From Sphingomonas sp. UBA978 (GTDB lineage Bacteria > Pseudomonadota > Alphaproteobacteria > Sphingomonadales > Sphingomonadaceae), in NCBI RefSeq assembly GCF_002292295.1, contig NZ_DBBS01000020.1, positions 118,806 through 182,805 of the forward strand: a stretch of DNA of 64,000 nt, in the 5' to 3' direction. Of the stretch, positions 54,732 to 62,719 are shown piece by piece. The translations under genes were made by a program, and so were the position numbers. Numbering within the stretch: position 1 is the first letter of the stretch; each line of letters opens with the position of its first letter. The notes below the pieces were generated by a model. It was not told the DNA's origin. It made no database searches and saw nothing but the letters and a program-made list of their open reading frames with translations.

Positions 54732-54977
54732 TTAGTTGCTGTCCGCGTCGTCGTCGCTGTCGGCGACAACAACGATACCGGCGACAACGGCAGCAGCCGC
54801 GACCAGTGCGATGATGATGCCGCCACCGGCGAGCTCGTTCTTCTTCGACGACGCCGAACCGGTACGGACCGACTTCGACACCGACAGGCTGGCAGCCGGG
54901 TTTGCCGGAGCGGCAACCGCCGGAGCAACGGTCATCGTCGCGGCAGCAGCAGCTGCGAGATACTTCCCAAGACGCAT
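54732..54977 (-). CDS. Small exported/membrane protein of unknown function, acidic tail
   Basis: An 81-residue protein with a signal peptide ('LAAAAAATMTVAPAVAAPA', cleavage near residue 24), a short Ser/Lys-rich stretch, one hydrophobic helix ('GGGIIIALVAAAAVVAGIVVV') and the ending DSDDDADSN. I do not recognise a family. The reality of the gene is supported by GGGAG before ATG 54977, codon use like the neighbours and a strong dedicated terminator. The topology would leave the acidic tail on one side of the membrane. It stands alone between the FKBP gene and the metallophosphoesterase. Confidence 0.75.
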   Translation of the reverse strand: MRLGKYLAAAAAATMTVAPAVAAPANPAASLSVSKSVRTGSASSKKNELAGGGIIIALVAAAAVVAGIVVVADSDDDADSN

Positions 54978-55176
54978 AATGAACTCCCTCTTGTGCTCGT
55001 CACCGGTCGCCTTGCCAGAACTAGGTCAGCAGGACAACCGCTTATCGGCCGCGAACCCCGAATGATCCGCAACCGTTGCGGCGATGCAACATGGCACCGC
55101 CACGGGTCGGCATAGCATGACGGGTATCGCTGTGAAGCCCCAATCATGCCGACATCGCTTCACGCGAACGCGAAAT

Positions 55177-55938
55177 TCAACCGGCTCGTATCGTCCATCG
55201 CGAAGTGCCTTCGAGGCCCAGCGCAGTCAAACGCCCGGTTTCATAGGCGCCCGTATCTACGCCGATGCGATGTGGCTGTACGTCCAAGTCTTCGCTGATC
55301 GTATGTCCATGAACGACCATCTTTTCAAAGGGGCGTTCATGATTCAAAAACGGATTACGTATCCATCGCAGATCCGCGCTGCGCTGGCTCGACAGGTCGG
55401 TGCCGGGCCGGATGCCCGCATGCACGAAGACATAATCGCCGATGACGATCAGATCCTCGAAACGCGTCAGAAACTCCTGATGCGCGATCGGGATCCGCTG
55501 ACCCATGGCGGCGTGCAATTCCTCGTAATCCATGGGGTCATAGTCGGCCGCGTCGATGCCGTAGCTCATGATCGTCTCGCGTCCGCCGATGCGGCAGAAC
55601 ATGCGCAGCGCCTTGGGTTCGCCCTTGAGCGATTCGAGGAACACCTCCTCGTGATTGCCGAGCAGGAAACGGGTATCGGCGCGCGTTTCGGCCAGCAGGC
55701 GCAGCCGCTCGATCACGGCGGCAGAGGCGGGGCCGCGGTCGACGAGGTCGCCGAGGAAGATCAGCGTCGTCCGCGCCGGCCCGCGCGCCGCATCGTCGTC
55801 GGCGATCAGCGCCAGCAATTGCCCGAGCAGATCGTCGCAGCCGTGGACATCGCCGACCGCATAGACGCGTTCGCCGTCGGGTATGGCGGGAGCGGGGGAT
55901 GCCGACGCGCGGCGCGCGCCCAGCAGCTTTTTAAGCAT
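55177..55938 (-). CDS. Metallophosphoesterase (serine/threonine phosphatase 1 type)
   Basis: A 253-residue calcineurin-like phosphatase. Metal and active-site motifs are all present: 'GDVHG' (Asp30, His32), 'GDLVDRG' (Asp64), 'GNHE' (Asn95, His96, Glu97), 'VHAGIRPG' and 'VHGHT'. The order and size fit bacterial PrpA/PrpE-like protein phosphatases or diadenosine polyphosphatase relatives. No membrane segment is seen. It is alone on the minus strand, 81 bp downstream of the wecC stop region, so its substrate is not indicated by context. Confidence 0.88.
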   Translation of the reverse strand: MLKKLLGARRASASPAPAIPDGERVYAVGDVHGCDDLLGQLLALIADDDAARGPARTTLIFLGDLVDRGPASAAVIERLRLLAETRADTRFLLGNHEEVFLESLKGEPKALRMFCRIGGRETIMSYGIDAADYDPMDYEELHAAMGQRIPIAHQEFLTRFEDLIVIGDYVFVHAGIRPGTDLSSQRSADLRWIRNPFLNHERPFEKMVVHGHTISEDLDVQPHRIGVDTGAYETGRLTALGLEGTSRWTIRAG

Positions 55939-56019
55939 GTCATCCTGTCGATCGAGGCGGAGCGTTCAGTTAGGCCCACCGGGCATAGGCTGCAACACCC
56001 TGAACGGCACGTGAAAGCG

Positions 56020-57318
56020 TCAGCTCGCCAGACGAAGCGCCGCCGGCGCGGCGGCGGTGGCGGGCTGGTCCGGCCAGATGCCGCGTGTATCGAGCACGGC
56101 CTTGTCGCGCCGCTCCTCGACCGGCACCGAGCGGAAGACGTCGTGATCGACCAGCACGATCATGATCGGGCACGTCTCGATCGCGGTGTCGATGTCGATC
56201 AGCCGCGCGCCCGAGCCGTCGAAGGCGGCCGGCAGCGTATCGGCATAGGGCTCGACGATCCGCACGCGGTCGCCGAACCGCATCGCCAGCCGCTCCGCCA
56301 CCTTGAGCGCGGGGCTCTCGCGGAAATCGTCGATATTGGCCTTGAAGGCGAGGCCGAGGCAGGCGACCGGCGCGCCGGGTCGCGCCTCGATCAGAGCGGC
56401 GGCCTGCGCGACGACATGGTCGGTCTTGCCGTCGTTGACGATCCGCGCGGTGCGGATGAGCGGCGTGTTGGCGGGATCGGCATGGACCAGGAACCACGGA
56501 TCGACGGCGATGCAATGGCCGCCGACGCCGGGGCCGGGTTGCAGGATGTTGACGCGCGGATGGCGGTTGGCGAGGCGGATCACCTCCCACACGTCGACGC
56601 CCATCGTATCCGCGATCAGGCTGAGTTCGTTGGCGAAGGCGATGTTGACGTCGCGGAAGGCGTTCTCGGTCAGCTTGGTCATCTCCGCCGCCCGGGCGGT
56701 GGTGGTGACGCAGGCGCCGCGGACGAAGCGGCGGTAGAAGGTCAGCGCCTTGCGCGCGCAGCGCGGGGTGATGCCGCCGATGACGCGGTCGTTGTCGATC
56801 AGCTCGACGAGGATGCGGCCGGGCAGCACGCGTTCGGGACAATAAGCGATCGCGATGTCCGCCGCCTCGCCGGTGCGGCCGGGGACGCGGAGGTCGGGGC
56901 GCAATTGCGCGAGCAGGTCGCGGACCTTCTCCGTCGTGCCGACCGGCGAGGTCGATTCGAGGATGATCGTGTCACCGGCCTTCAGGACCGCGGCGATGCC
57001 GGTGGCGGCCTGCAGGACATAGCCGATATTGGGCGCGTGATCGTCGGCGAAGGGCGTCGGCACCGCGATGACGAAGACGTCGGCGGGTTCGATCGTGGTC
57101 GAGGCGCGGAGCGACCCGCGCGCGACGACGCCCGAGACGAGGCCGTCGAGATCGACCTCCTCGATATGGACTTTGCCCGAATTGACGGTGTCGACCACCG
57201 ATGCGGTGACGTCGACGCCGAGCACGCGCGCGCCGGTGCGGGCGATCACCGCCGCGGTCGGCAGGCCGATATAGCCGAGACCGAGGACGACGACCTTCAG
57301 TTCAGAGTCCGAAATCAT
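56020..57318 (-). CDS. wecC: UDP-N-acetyl-D-mannosamine dehydrogenase
   Basis: A 432-residue nucleotide-sugar dehydrogenase producing UDP-ManNAcA (or a related uronic acid). The NAD site is 'VVVLGLGYIGLPTAAVIA'; 'SPVGTTEKV', 'YCPERVLPG' (Glu161), 'TKLTENAFRDVNIA' (Lys215, Asn219) and the catalytic Cys269 in 'GPGVGGHCIAVDPWF' are in place. The 'CPERVLPG' and 'HCIAVDPWF' forms are those of WecC rather than UDP-glucose dehydrogenase. It overlaps the end of wecB by 17 bp, so both make UDP-ManNAcA in two steps for a surface polysaccharide. Confidence 0.9.
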   Translation of the reverse strand: MISDSELKVVVLGLGYIGLPTAAVIARTGARVLGVDVTASVVDTVNSGKVHIEEVDLDGLVSGVVARGSLRASTTIEPADVFVIAVPTPFADDHAPNIGYVLQAATGIAAVLKAGDTIILESTSPVGTTEKVRDLLAQLRPDLRVPGRTGEAADIAIAYCPERVLPGRILVELIDNDRVIGGITPRCARKALTFYRRFVRGACVTTTARAAEMTKLTENAFRDVNIAFANELSLIADTMGVDVWEVIRLANRHPRVNILQPGPGVGGHCIAVDPWFLVHADPANTPLIRTARIVNDGKTDHVVAQAAALIEARPGAPVACLGLAFKANIDDFRESPALKVAERLAMRFGDRVRIVEPYADTLPAAFDGSGARLIDIDTAIETCPIMIVLVDHDVFRSVPVEERRDKAVLDTRGIWPDQPATAAAPAALRLAS

Positions 57319-58438
57319 CGGCGACGATCCTTGCGATCCGGTTGCTGGCCTGGCCGTCCCCGAACGGATTGTGGGCGCGGGCCATGGCGGAATAGGCCGC
57401 CTTGTCGTCCAGAAGCGTGAAGACTTCGGAAACGATGCGATCCTCGTCGGTGCCGATCAGCTTCGCGGTGCCGGCGACGACGCCCTCGGGGCGTTCGGTG
57501 GTATCGCGCATGACCAGAACGGGTTTGCCGAGCGCGGGCGCTTCCTCCTGGACGCCGCCCGAATCGGTCAGCGCGATATCGCACAGCGTCAACGCACGGA
57601 TGAAATGCGGATAGTCGAGCGGCGCGATGCGCGCGACATTGGCGGCATCGCCCAGCACCGCATCCATCACCGCGCCGACGTTGGGATTGGGGTGCATCGG
57701 AAACAGGACCGCGACGTCGTCGCGCGCGGCGATGCGGGCGATGCTGCGGGCGATCGCCGCCATGCCGTCGCCGAAATTCTCGCGGCGATGGGTGGTGACG
57801 AGGACGATCCGTTTGCCCGCGAACCGCGCGGCAAGGTCGTCGAGCCCGGCGGCGAGCGCCGGTTCGGCGGTGATCCGTGCGCGCGTCCAGTGCAGCGCAT
57901 CGATCACCGTATTGCCGGTGACATGGACGCCGGCGGTGACGTTCTCGCGCGCCAGCGCCGCCGCGGCGGTGTCGGTGGGCGCGAAATGGAGATCGGCGAT
58001 CGGCGCGACGATGCGGCGGTTCACCTCCTCCGGCCAGGGATGGTAGATGTTGCCCGATCGCAGTCCGGCCTCGACATGCGCGACCGGGATCTTGCGGTAA
58101 TAGCCGGCGAGCGCGCCGACCATCGCGGTCGCGGTATCGCCCTGGACGACGATCCGGTCGGGCGCGACGCGGTCGATCACCTCGCCCAGACCGGTGAGCA
58201 GGCGCGCGGTCAGCCGGTCGAGCGATTGGCCCGGCTCCATCAGGTCGAGGTCGATGTCCGGCGTCAGGCCCGCGATCGCCAGCACCTGGTCGAGCAGGCC
58301 GCGATGCTGCGCGGTGACGCAGGTGACGGTGTCGATGCCGCCCGCATCCTCCAGCGCGCGGATCACGGGAAACAGCTTGATCGCTTCCGGCCGCGTGCCG
58401 AAGACGATCAGAACTTTGGGGCGCGATGGCGATGTCAT
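57302..58438 (-). CDS. wecB: UDP-N-acetylglucosamine 2-epimerase (non-hydrolysing)
   Basis: A 378-residue GT-B-like enzyme interconverting UDP-GlcNAc and UDP-ManNAc. Family marks are 'GTRPEAIKLFPV' at the N-terminus, 'VQGDTATAM', 'HVEAGLRSGN', 'WPEEVNRRI', 'THRRENFG' and 'LTDSGGVQEEAP'. It precedes wecC (overlap 17 bp) and diverges from galU with 111 bp between. Its product is the substrate of WecC. No ManNAcA transferase lies next to it; the GT4 genes at 1307-3498 are candidates by category only. Confidence 0.92.
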   Translation of the reverse strand: MTSPSRPKVLIVFGTRPEAIKLFPVIRALEDAGGIDTVTCVTAQHRGLLDQVLAIAGLTPDIDLDLMEPGQSLDRLTARLLTGLGEVIDRVAPDRIVVQGDTATAMVGALAGYYRKIPVAHVEAGLRSGNIYHPWPEEVNRRIVAPIADLHFAPTDTAAAALARENVTAGVHVTGNTVIDALHWTRARITAEPALAAGLDDLAARFAGKRIVLVTTHRRENFGDGMAAIARSIARIAARDDVAVLFPMHPNPNVGAVMDAVLGDAANVARIAPLDYPHFIRALTLCDIALTDSGGVQEEAPALGKPVLVMRDTTERPEGVVAGTAKLIGTDEDRIVSEVFTLLDDKAAYSAMARAHNPFGDGQASNRIARIVADDFGL

Positions 58439-58549
58439 GCCCGGGGGCTTAATCTATTTGCCTTAATGTGAGACTAAGCACTGCAACTGCATGTTTGCTA
58501 GGGCGTGCGGCAGCCTCTACACGCCGACGGACTTACGAGAAGGGTGACA

Positions 58550-59419
58550 ATGACGATCAAGCGGGTGCGCAAAGCGGTATTTCCGGTGGCCGGTCTCGGC
58601 ACGCGATTTCTGCCGGCGACGAAGGCGATGCCGAAAGAAATGCTGACGGTCGTCGACAAGCCGTTGATCCAATATGCGGTCGAAGAGGCCCTGGAAGCGG
58701 GTATCGAACAGATCATCTTCGTGACCGGGCGCAACAAGCATGCGCTCGAGGATCATTTCGATATCTCCTACGAGCTCGAAGACACGATGCAGGCGCGCGG
58801 CAAGTCGCTCGACCCGCTGCAGGGGACGCGGATGAAGCCGGGCAGCCCGGTCTATATCCGCCAGCAGCAGCCGCTGGGTCTCGGCCATGCCGTGTGGTGC
58901 GCGCGCGAGATCGTCGGGGACGAACCGTTCGCCGTGCTGCTGCCCGACGAGCTGATGGTCGGCAAGCCGGGCTTCATCAAGCAGATGGTCGAGGCCTATG
59001 AGCGGGTCGGCGGCAATATCGTCGGTGCGCTGGAGGTGCCCGACAGCGAGACGGACAAATATGGCATCATCTCGCCGGGGGCGATCGACGGCCGGCTGAC
59101 CGAGGTGAAGGCGCTGGTCGAGAAGCCTGCCAAAGGCAGCGCGCCGTCGAACCTGATGATCCCCGGCCGCTACATCCTGCAGCCCGAGGTGATGCGCATT
59201 CTCGAAGGGCAGGAGAAGGGCGCGGGCGGCGAGATCCAGCTGACCGACGCGATGGCGCAATTGATCGGGCAGCAGCCGTTCCACGGCTTCACCTTCGACG
59301 GACAGCGCTACGACTGCGGCGACAAGGCGGGGTATATCCAGGCCAATCTCGCGCTGGCGCTCGACCGTGCCGACATCGGACCGGCGGTGCGCGACTTTGC
59401 GACGACGCTGCTGAAATAA
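58550..59419 (+). CDS. galU: UTP-glucose-1-phosphate uridylyltransferase
   Basis: A 289-residue enzyme making UDP-glucose. 'AVFPVAGLGTRFLPATKAMPKEML' (segments 'VAGLGTRFLPATKA', 'MPKEML') is the nucleotide-binding signature; 'HFDISYELEDTM', 'QQPLGLGHAVWCA', 'LLPDELM' and 'KYGIISPG' are as in GalU. GAGAAGGG precedes ATG 58550. It is divergent from wecB and ends at a hairpin shared with the convergent moeB-type gene. UDP-glucose supplies exopolysaccharide and lipopolysaccharide synthesis. Confidence 0.94.
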   Translation: MTIKRVRKAVFPVAGLGTRFLPATKAMPKEMLTVVDKPLIQYAVEEALEAGIEQIIFVTGRNKHALEDHFDISYELEDTMQARGKSLDPLQGTRMKPGSPVYIRQQQPLGLGHAVWCAREIVGDEPFAVLLPDELMVGKPGFIKQMVEAYERVGGNIVGALEVPDSETDKYGIISPGAIDGRLTEVKALVEKPAKGSAPSNLMIPGRYILQPEVMRILEGQEKGAGGEIQLTDAMAQLIGQQPFHGFTFDGQRYDCGDKAGYIQANLALALDRADIGPAVRDFATTLLK

Positions 59420-59426
59420 GGGCGAT

Positions 59427-59456
59427 GCGCCGCCTTCCCCGATGGGGAGGCGGCGT
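59427..59456. terminator. Hairpin between convergent galU and moeB-type genes
   Basis: CGCCGCCTTCCC (59428-59439) pairs with GGGGAGGCGGCG (59444-59455) over 12 positions with one G-U and a loop of 4 (CGAT). It lies between the two stops and can act in both directions, although T-runs on either side are weak. Confidence 0.7.
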
Positions 59457-59459
59457 CGC

Positions 59460-60224
59460 TTACGTTCGCGGCGCTTGGCCGCAGGTCCTGCAGCCCGGGT
59501 CCTTGGGCAGGCGCAGCGTCCGGAAACGCAGGCTTAGCGTGTCGGCGAGCAGCAATTTGCCCGCGCTGTCGTCGCCGAAGGGGTGGAGGGCGCGTAGCAC
59601 CTCCAGCGCGGCGAGGCTGCCGATCGCGCCGGCCATCGGCCCCAATACGCCGTCCTCGGCACAGCTGACGCCGGCGCGATCGGGATCGTCGCCGACGAAA
59701 CAGCGGTAGCAGGGCTTGTCCGCCTCCCAGCCGCGGAACACGCCGAGCTGACCGTCGAACTGGCCGATCGCGGCGGACACGAGCGGGATGCGCGCCGCAT
59801 AAGTGGCGTCGGCGACGCACAGTCGCGTCGCGAAATTGTCGCAGCCATCGAGAATCGCATCCGTATCGGCGAGGATGTCGGCGACGTTGGTCGCGTCGAT
59901 CCGGAGCGCGCGGGCCTGCGCGACGATGTGCGGATTGAGCCGCCGCGCCGCCGCTGCCGCCGCATCCGCCTTGCGCAGGCCGATGTCACCGGTGGCATAG
60001 ATCGTCTGGCGTTGCAGGTTGGACAGGTCGACCGCGTCGTCGTCGACGATCGTCAGGCGTCCGATCCCGGCGGCGGCGAGATACTGGATGGCGGGCGAAC
60101 CGATTCCGCCCGCGCCGATCACCACCACATGCGCGGCGCGGAACCGCTGCTGACCGGCGCCGCCGACCTCCTTGAGGACGATATGCCGGGCGTAGCGGGT
60201 GAGTTCGTCGTCGGAGAGCGTCAC
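59460..60224 (-). CDS. moeB: ThiF/MoeB/HesA family adenylyltransferase
   Basis: A 254-residue E1-like enzyme that adenylates the C-terminus of a sulfur-carrier protein (MoaD or ThiS). 'YARHIVLKEVGGAGQQ', the ATP-binding 'VIGAGGIGSPAIQYLAAAGIG', 'VDLSNLQRQTIY', 'DGCDNFATR' and the zinc-binding pairs 'CYRC' and 'CRTC' are present. Start is GTG 60224, overlapping the stop of the small gene upstream (GTGA). Molybdopterin made with MoeB is needed by NasA, but thiamine synthesis is equally possible. The frame open to 60755 upstream is not part of the gene. Confidence 0.87.
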   Translation of the reverse strand: MTLSDDELTRYARHIVLKEVGGAGQQRFRAAHVVVIGAGGIGSPAIQYLAAAGIGRLTIVDDDAVDLSNLQRQTIYATGDIGLRKADAAAAAARRLNPHIVAQARALRIDATNVADILADTDAILDGCDNFATRLCVADATYAARIPLVSAAIGQFDGQLGVFRGWEADKPCYRCFVGDDPDRAGVSCAEDGVLGPMAGAIGSLAALEVLRALHPFGDDSAGKLLLADTLSLRFRTLRLPKDPGCRTCGQAPRT

Positions 60225-60616
60225 GCCGGCCAGGAGAAGGTCAGACTGGTGCGATACCAGGTGTCGGGATCGGTCGCCGCGGCGGCGATGTTGCCGCGCG
60301 CCAGGCTGGAGACGAGCCCGGCGGCATATTGCTCCACCGACGGACAGGCGATCGCGCGCGGGACGACGCGGCGCGGCTGCGCGCCCGGCCCGACCAGCAC
60401 CGCTAGGTCGATCCTGAGCGTCCAGCCCTGCGCAGCCGCTATCGCCGCAGTGCAACGCCCCGCCTTGACCTCGGCACGGACGAAACCCGACAGGTTGGGG
60501 CTGTCGTCCGCGCTGCGCATCAGGGGCAGGGGGCGTAGCACGCTCCAATCCTGCGGCGGCATCGGCAAGGGCGATGCGCCGGCCAATTGGGCCGCCAGTA
60601 CAAGCACGTCGATCAT
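60221..60616 (-). CDS. Small protein of unknown function, probably exported
   Basis: A 131-residue protein with a hydrophobic start ('MIDVLVLAAQLAGAS') that may be a signal peptide, then 'FVRAEVKAGRCTAAI', 'LRIDLAVLVGPGAQPRRVVPRA' in pieces and 'ACPSVEQYAAGLVSSLARGN'. Two cysteines (C54 and C92 by count) could form a disulfide if exported. I do not recognise the family. It is tightly coupled on both sides: ATG overlaps the dut stop (ATGA) and its stop overlaps moeB. Confidence 0.75.
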   Translation of the reverse strand: MIDVLVLAAQLAGASPLPMPPQDWSVLRPLPLMRSADDSPNLSGFVRAEVKAGRCTAAIAAAQGWTLRIDLAVLVGPGAQPRRVVPRAIACPSVEQYAAGLVSSLARGNIAAAATDPDTWYRTSLTFSWPA

Positions 60617-61059
60617 CGGCCGGTCGATCCGAACCCTCCGCTTCCGCGTGCGGTATCGTCGAGTCCGTCGACGATGGCCAGCGTGGCGCGTTGAACCGGG
60701 GCGGGGACAAGCTGGGCGATCCGCTCGCCCCGCGTGATCGCGAACGGCGCTTCACCCAGATTAATCAGGATCACTTTCACCTCGCCGCGATAGTCGGAAT
60801 CGATCGTCCCCGGGGTGTTGAGACAGGTGATGCCGTGTTTGAGCGCAAGGCCGGAGCGCGGACGGACCTGCACCTCATACCCCTCGGGAATCGCGATGGC
60901 GAAACCGGTGGCGACCGCAGCCCGCGCGCCGGGCGCCAGCGTCAGCGCCTCGGCGGCGACGACGTCCATCCCGGCCGCGCCGGCAGTGGCATAGGCAGGG
61001 ACGGGCAACCCCTCGCCATGCGGCAGGCGGCAGAGGCGGATGGCGATCGCGTCGGTCAT
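60613..61059 (-). CDS. dut: Deoxyuridine 5'-triphosphate nucleotidohydrolase (dUTPase)
   Basis: A 148-residue trimeric dUTPase. All five motifs are visible: 'AGAAGMDVVAA' (1), 'RPRSGLALK' (2), 'GTIDSDYRGE' with the catalytic Asp (3), 'RGERIAQLV' (4) and the C-terminal 'RGSGGFGSTGR' (5). It removes dUTP and provides dUMP. The gene lies upstream of the small unknown gene and moeB in one transcription unit. Confidence 0.95.
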   Translation of the reverse strand: MTDAIAIRLCRLPHGEGLPVPAYATAGAAGMDVVAAEALTLAPGARAAVATGFAIAIPEGYEVQVRPRSGLALKHGITCLNTPGTIDSDYRGEVKVILINLGEAPFAITRGERIAQLVPAPVQRATLAIVDGLDDTARGSGGFGSTGR

Positions 61060-61106
61060 GGTCCTGCCCTATCGTCGGTTTGGCGTATTTGTCGATCGAT
61101 CATGCG

Positions 61107-61490
61107 CTACGGGTTATGAACGATCGCCAGCTTGTTGCCCGAGGGATCGCGTACATAGGCCGCATACCAGTCGGGACCATAATGGGGTCGCAGACCGGGG
61201 GCGCCATCGTCCTGCCCGCCATGCGCCATGGCCGCCCGATAGAAGGCGTCGACCTGATCGCGATTCGCCGCTGCGAAGCCGGTCATCGCGCCATTCCCGG
61301 CACGCGCCGGTTCCCCGTCGAACGGCTTGCAGACCCACAGGGTCATGCCTTTGCCTGTGCCATCGCGCGAATAGGCGCGCCACCCGGGGAAGGCGACATG
61401 CGACGACCAGTCGATCGTGGCGAGCACGGCATCGTAAAAGGCGTTGGAAACCTCGGAGTCGTTCGCGCCGACCGTCACATAATGATCCAT
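61107..61490 (-). CDS. VOC (glyoxalase/bleomycin resistance) family protein
   Basis: A 127-residue vicinal-oxygen-chelate fold protein. 'DHYVTVGANDSEVSNAFYDAVL' opens the fold and 'GLRPHYGPDWYAAYVRDPSGNKL' closes it, with 'DPSGNKLAIVH' at the end typical of VOC proteins. His3 and Glu14-like positions may bind a metal. The substrate is not known. GGAGGA lies before ATG 61490. It sits 47 bp from both dut and coaBC. Confidence 0.85.
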   Translation of the reverse strand: MDHYVTVGANDSEVSNAFYDAVLATIDWSSHVAFPGWRAYSRDGTGKGMTLWVCKPFDGEPARAGNGAMTGFAAANRDQVDAFYRAAMAHGGQDDGAPGLRPHYGPDWYAAYVRDPSGNKLAIVHNP

Positions 61491-61537
61491 GACACTATCC
61501 TCCCTGCGGCAGGATCTATCGCACTGAATGGAACATA

Positions 61538-62719
61538 TCAAGAACTGATAAGCGCGTCCGCGATCCGTTGCGCCAGTCGCCTGGCGACCTCCTCCTTGGG
61601 CAGGCGTTCCCAATGTTCGACGCCGTTGGCGGTGGCGAGGTGGACGGTGTTGGCGTCGCCGCCGAAGACGTCGCCGGAGACGTCGTTGGCGACGATCCAG
61701 TCCGCGCCCTTGCGCAGCCGTTTGGCGGTGGCGTGTTCGACGACCCGCTCGGTTTCCGCGGCGAAGCCGACGACGAGGCGCGGGCGTCGGTCCGAGGCCG
61801 CCACGGTCGCGAGGATGTCGACATTCTCGGTCAGGGTAAGGGCGGGGGTGGCATCGCCCTTCTTGACCTTCTGCGGGGCGGCGTCGACGCGCCAGTCGGC
61901 GACCGCGGCGACCATTACCGCGGCATCGGCGGGCAAGGCGCGCGCGACGGCATCCGCCATGTCCTGCGCGGTGACGACGTCGACGCGCGTCACGCCGGCG
62001 GGGGTGGCGAGCGCCACCGGGCCGGCGACGAGGGTGACGCGCGCGCCGAGACCGGCGAGCGCGTCGGCGATGGCGAAGCCCTGCCGCCCCGACGAGCGGT
62101 TGGCGATATAGCGGACCGGATCGATCGGCTCGTGCGTCGGGCCGGCGGTGACGAGGACGTGGCGGCCGGCGAGCGGTCCCGCCGCTGGCGTCAGCATCGA
62201 GTCGATCTCCGCGGCGATGGCGGCGGGTTCGGGCAGGCGGCCTGGGCCATATTCGCCGCACGCCATCGCCCCCTCGTCGGGGTCGAGCACGGTGATGCCG
62301 TCGGCGCGCAGCTGCGCGACGTTGCGCTGTGTCGCGGGGTGGGCCCACATCCGCACGTTCATCGCCGGTGCGGCGAGCACCGGCGTGTCGGTAGCGAGCA
62401 GCAAAGTGGTGGCGAGGTCGTCGGCGATCCCCGCCGCCATCCGCGCCATCAGATCGGCGGTGGCGGGCGCGACGACGATCAGGTCGGCCTGGCGACTGAG
62501 CTGGATATGGCCCATCTCCGCCTCGTCCTTGAGGTCCCACAGCGTCGTATAGACCTTGTCCTCCGACAGCGCGGCAAGCGTCATCGGCGTGACGAAATGA
62601 CTCGCGCCCTCGGTCAGGACGCAGCGGACCGCATGGCCGCGCTTGCGCAGCAGGCGGATCAGCTCGGCGGCCTTGTAGGCGGCGATACCGCCGCCGACGA
62701 CCAGCAGGACACGCTTCAT
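61538..62719 (-). CDS. coaBC: Bifunctional phosphopantothenoylcysteine decarboxylase / phosphopantothenate-cysteine ligase
   Basis: A 393-residue coenzyme A biosynthesis enzyme. The N-terminal CoaC flavoprotein part has 'VGGGIAAYKAAELIR', His71 in 'MGHIQLS', Asn121 in 'APAMNVRMW' and Cys154 in 'MACGEYGPGRL'. The C-terminal CoaB part begins 'HVLVTAGPTHEPIDPVRYI' with 'NRSSGRQG' and includes 'VGFAAET' and 'IVANDVS'. Length and residues are normal. ATG 62719 overlaps the stop of the preceding membrane-protein gene (ATGA). In sphingomonads coaBC often follows ubiB. Confidence 0.94.
   Translation of the reverse strand: MKRVLLVVGGGIAAYKAAELIRLLRKRGHAVRCVLTEGASHFVTPMTLAALSEDKVYTTLWDLKDEAEMGHIQLSRQADLIVVAPATADLMARMAAGIADDLATTLLLATDTPVLAAPAMNVRMWAHPATQRNVAQLRADGITVLDPDEGAMACGEYGPGRLPEPAAIAAEIDSMLTPAAGPLAGRHVLVTAGPTHEPIDPVRYIANRSSGRQGFAIADALAGLGARVTLVAGPVALATPAGVTRVDVVTAQDMADAVARALPADAAVMVAAVADWRVDAAPQKVKKGDATPALTLTENVDILATVAASDRRPRLVVGFAAETERVVEHATAKRLRKGADWIVANDVSGDVFGGDANTVHLATANGVEHWERLPKEEVARRLAQRIADALISS

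Noticed and set aside
55084..57420. 778-codon plus-strand frame
   Set aside because: Antisense to the metallophosphoesterase and wecC, which carry all expected motifs.
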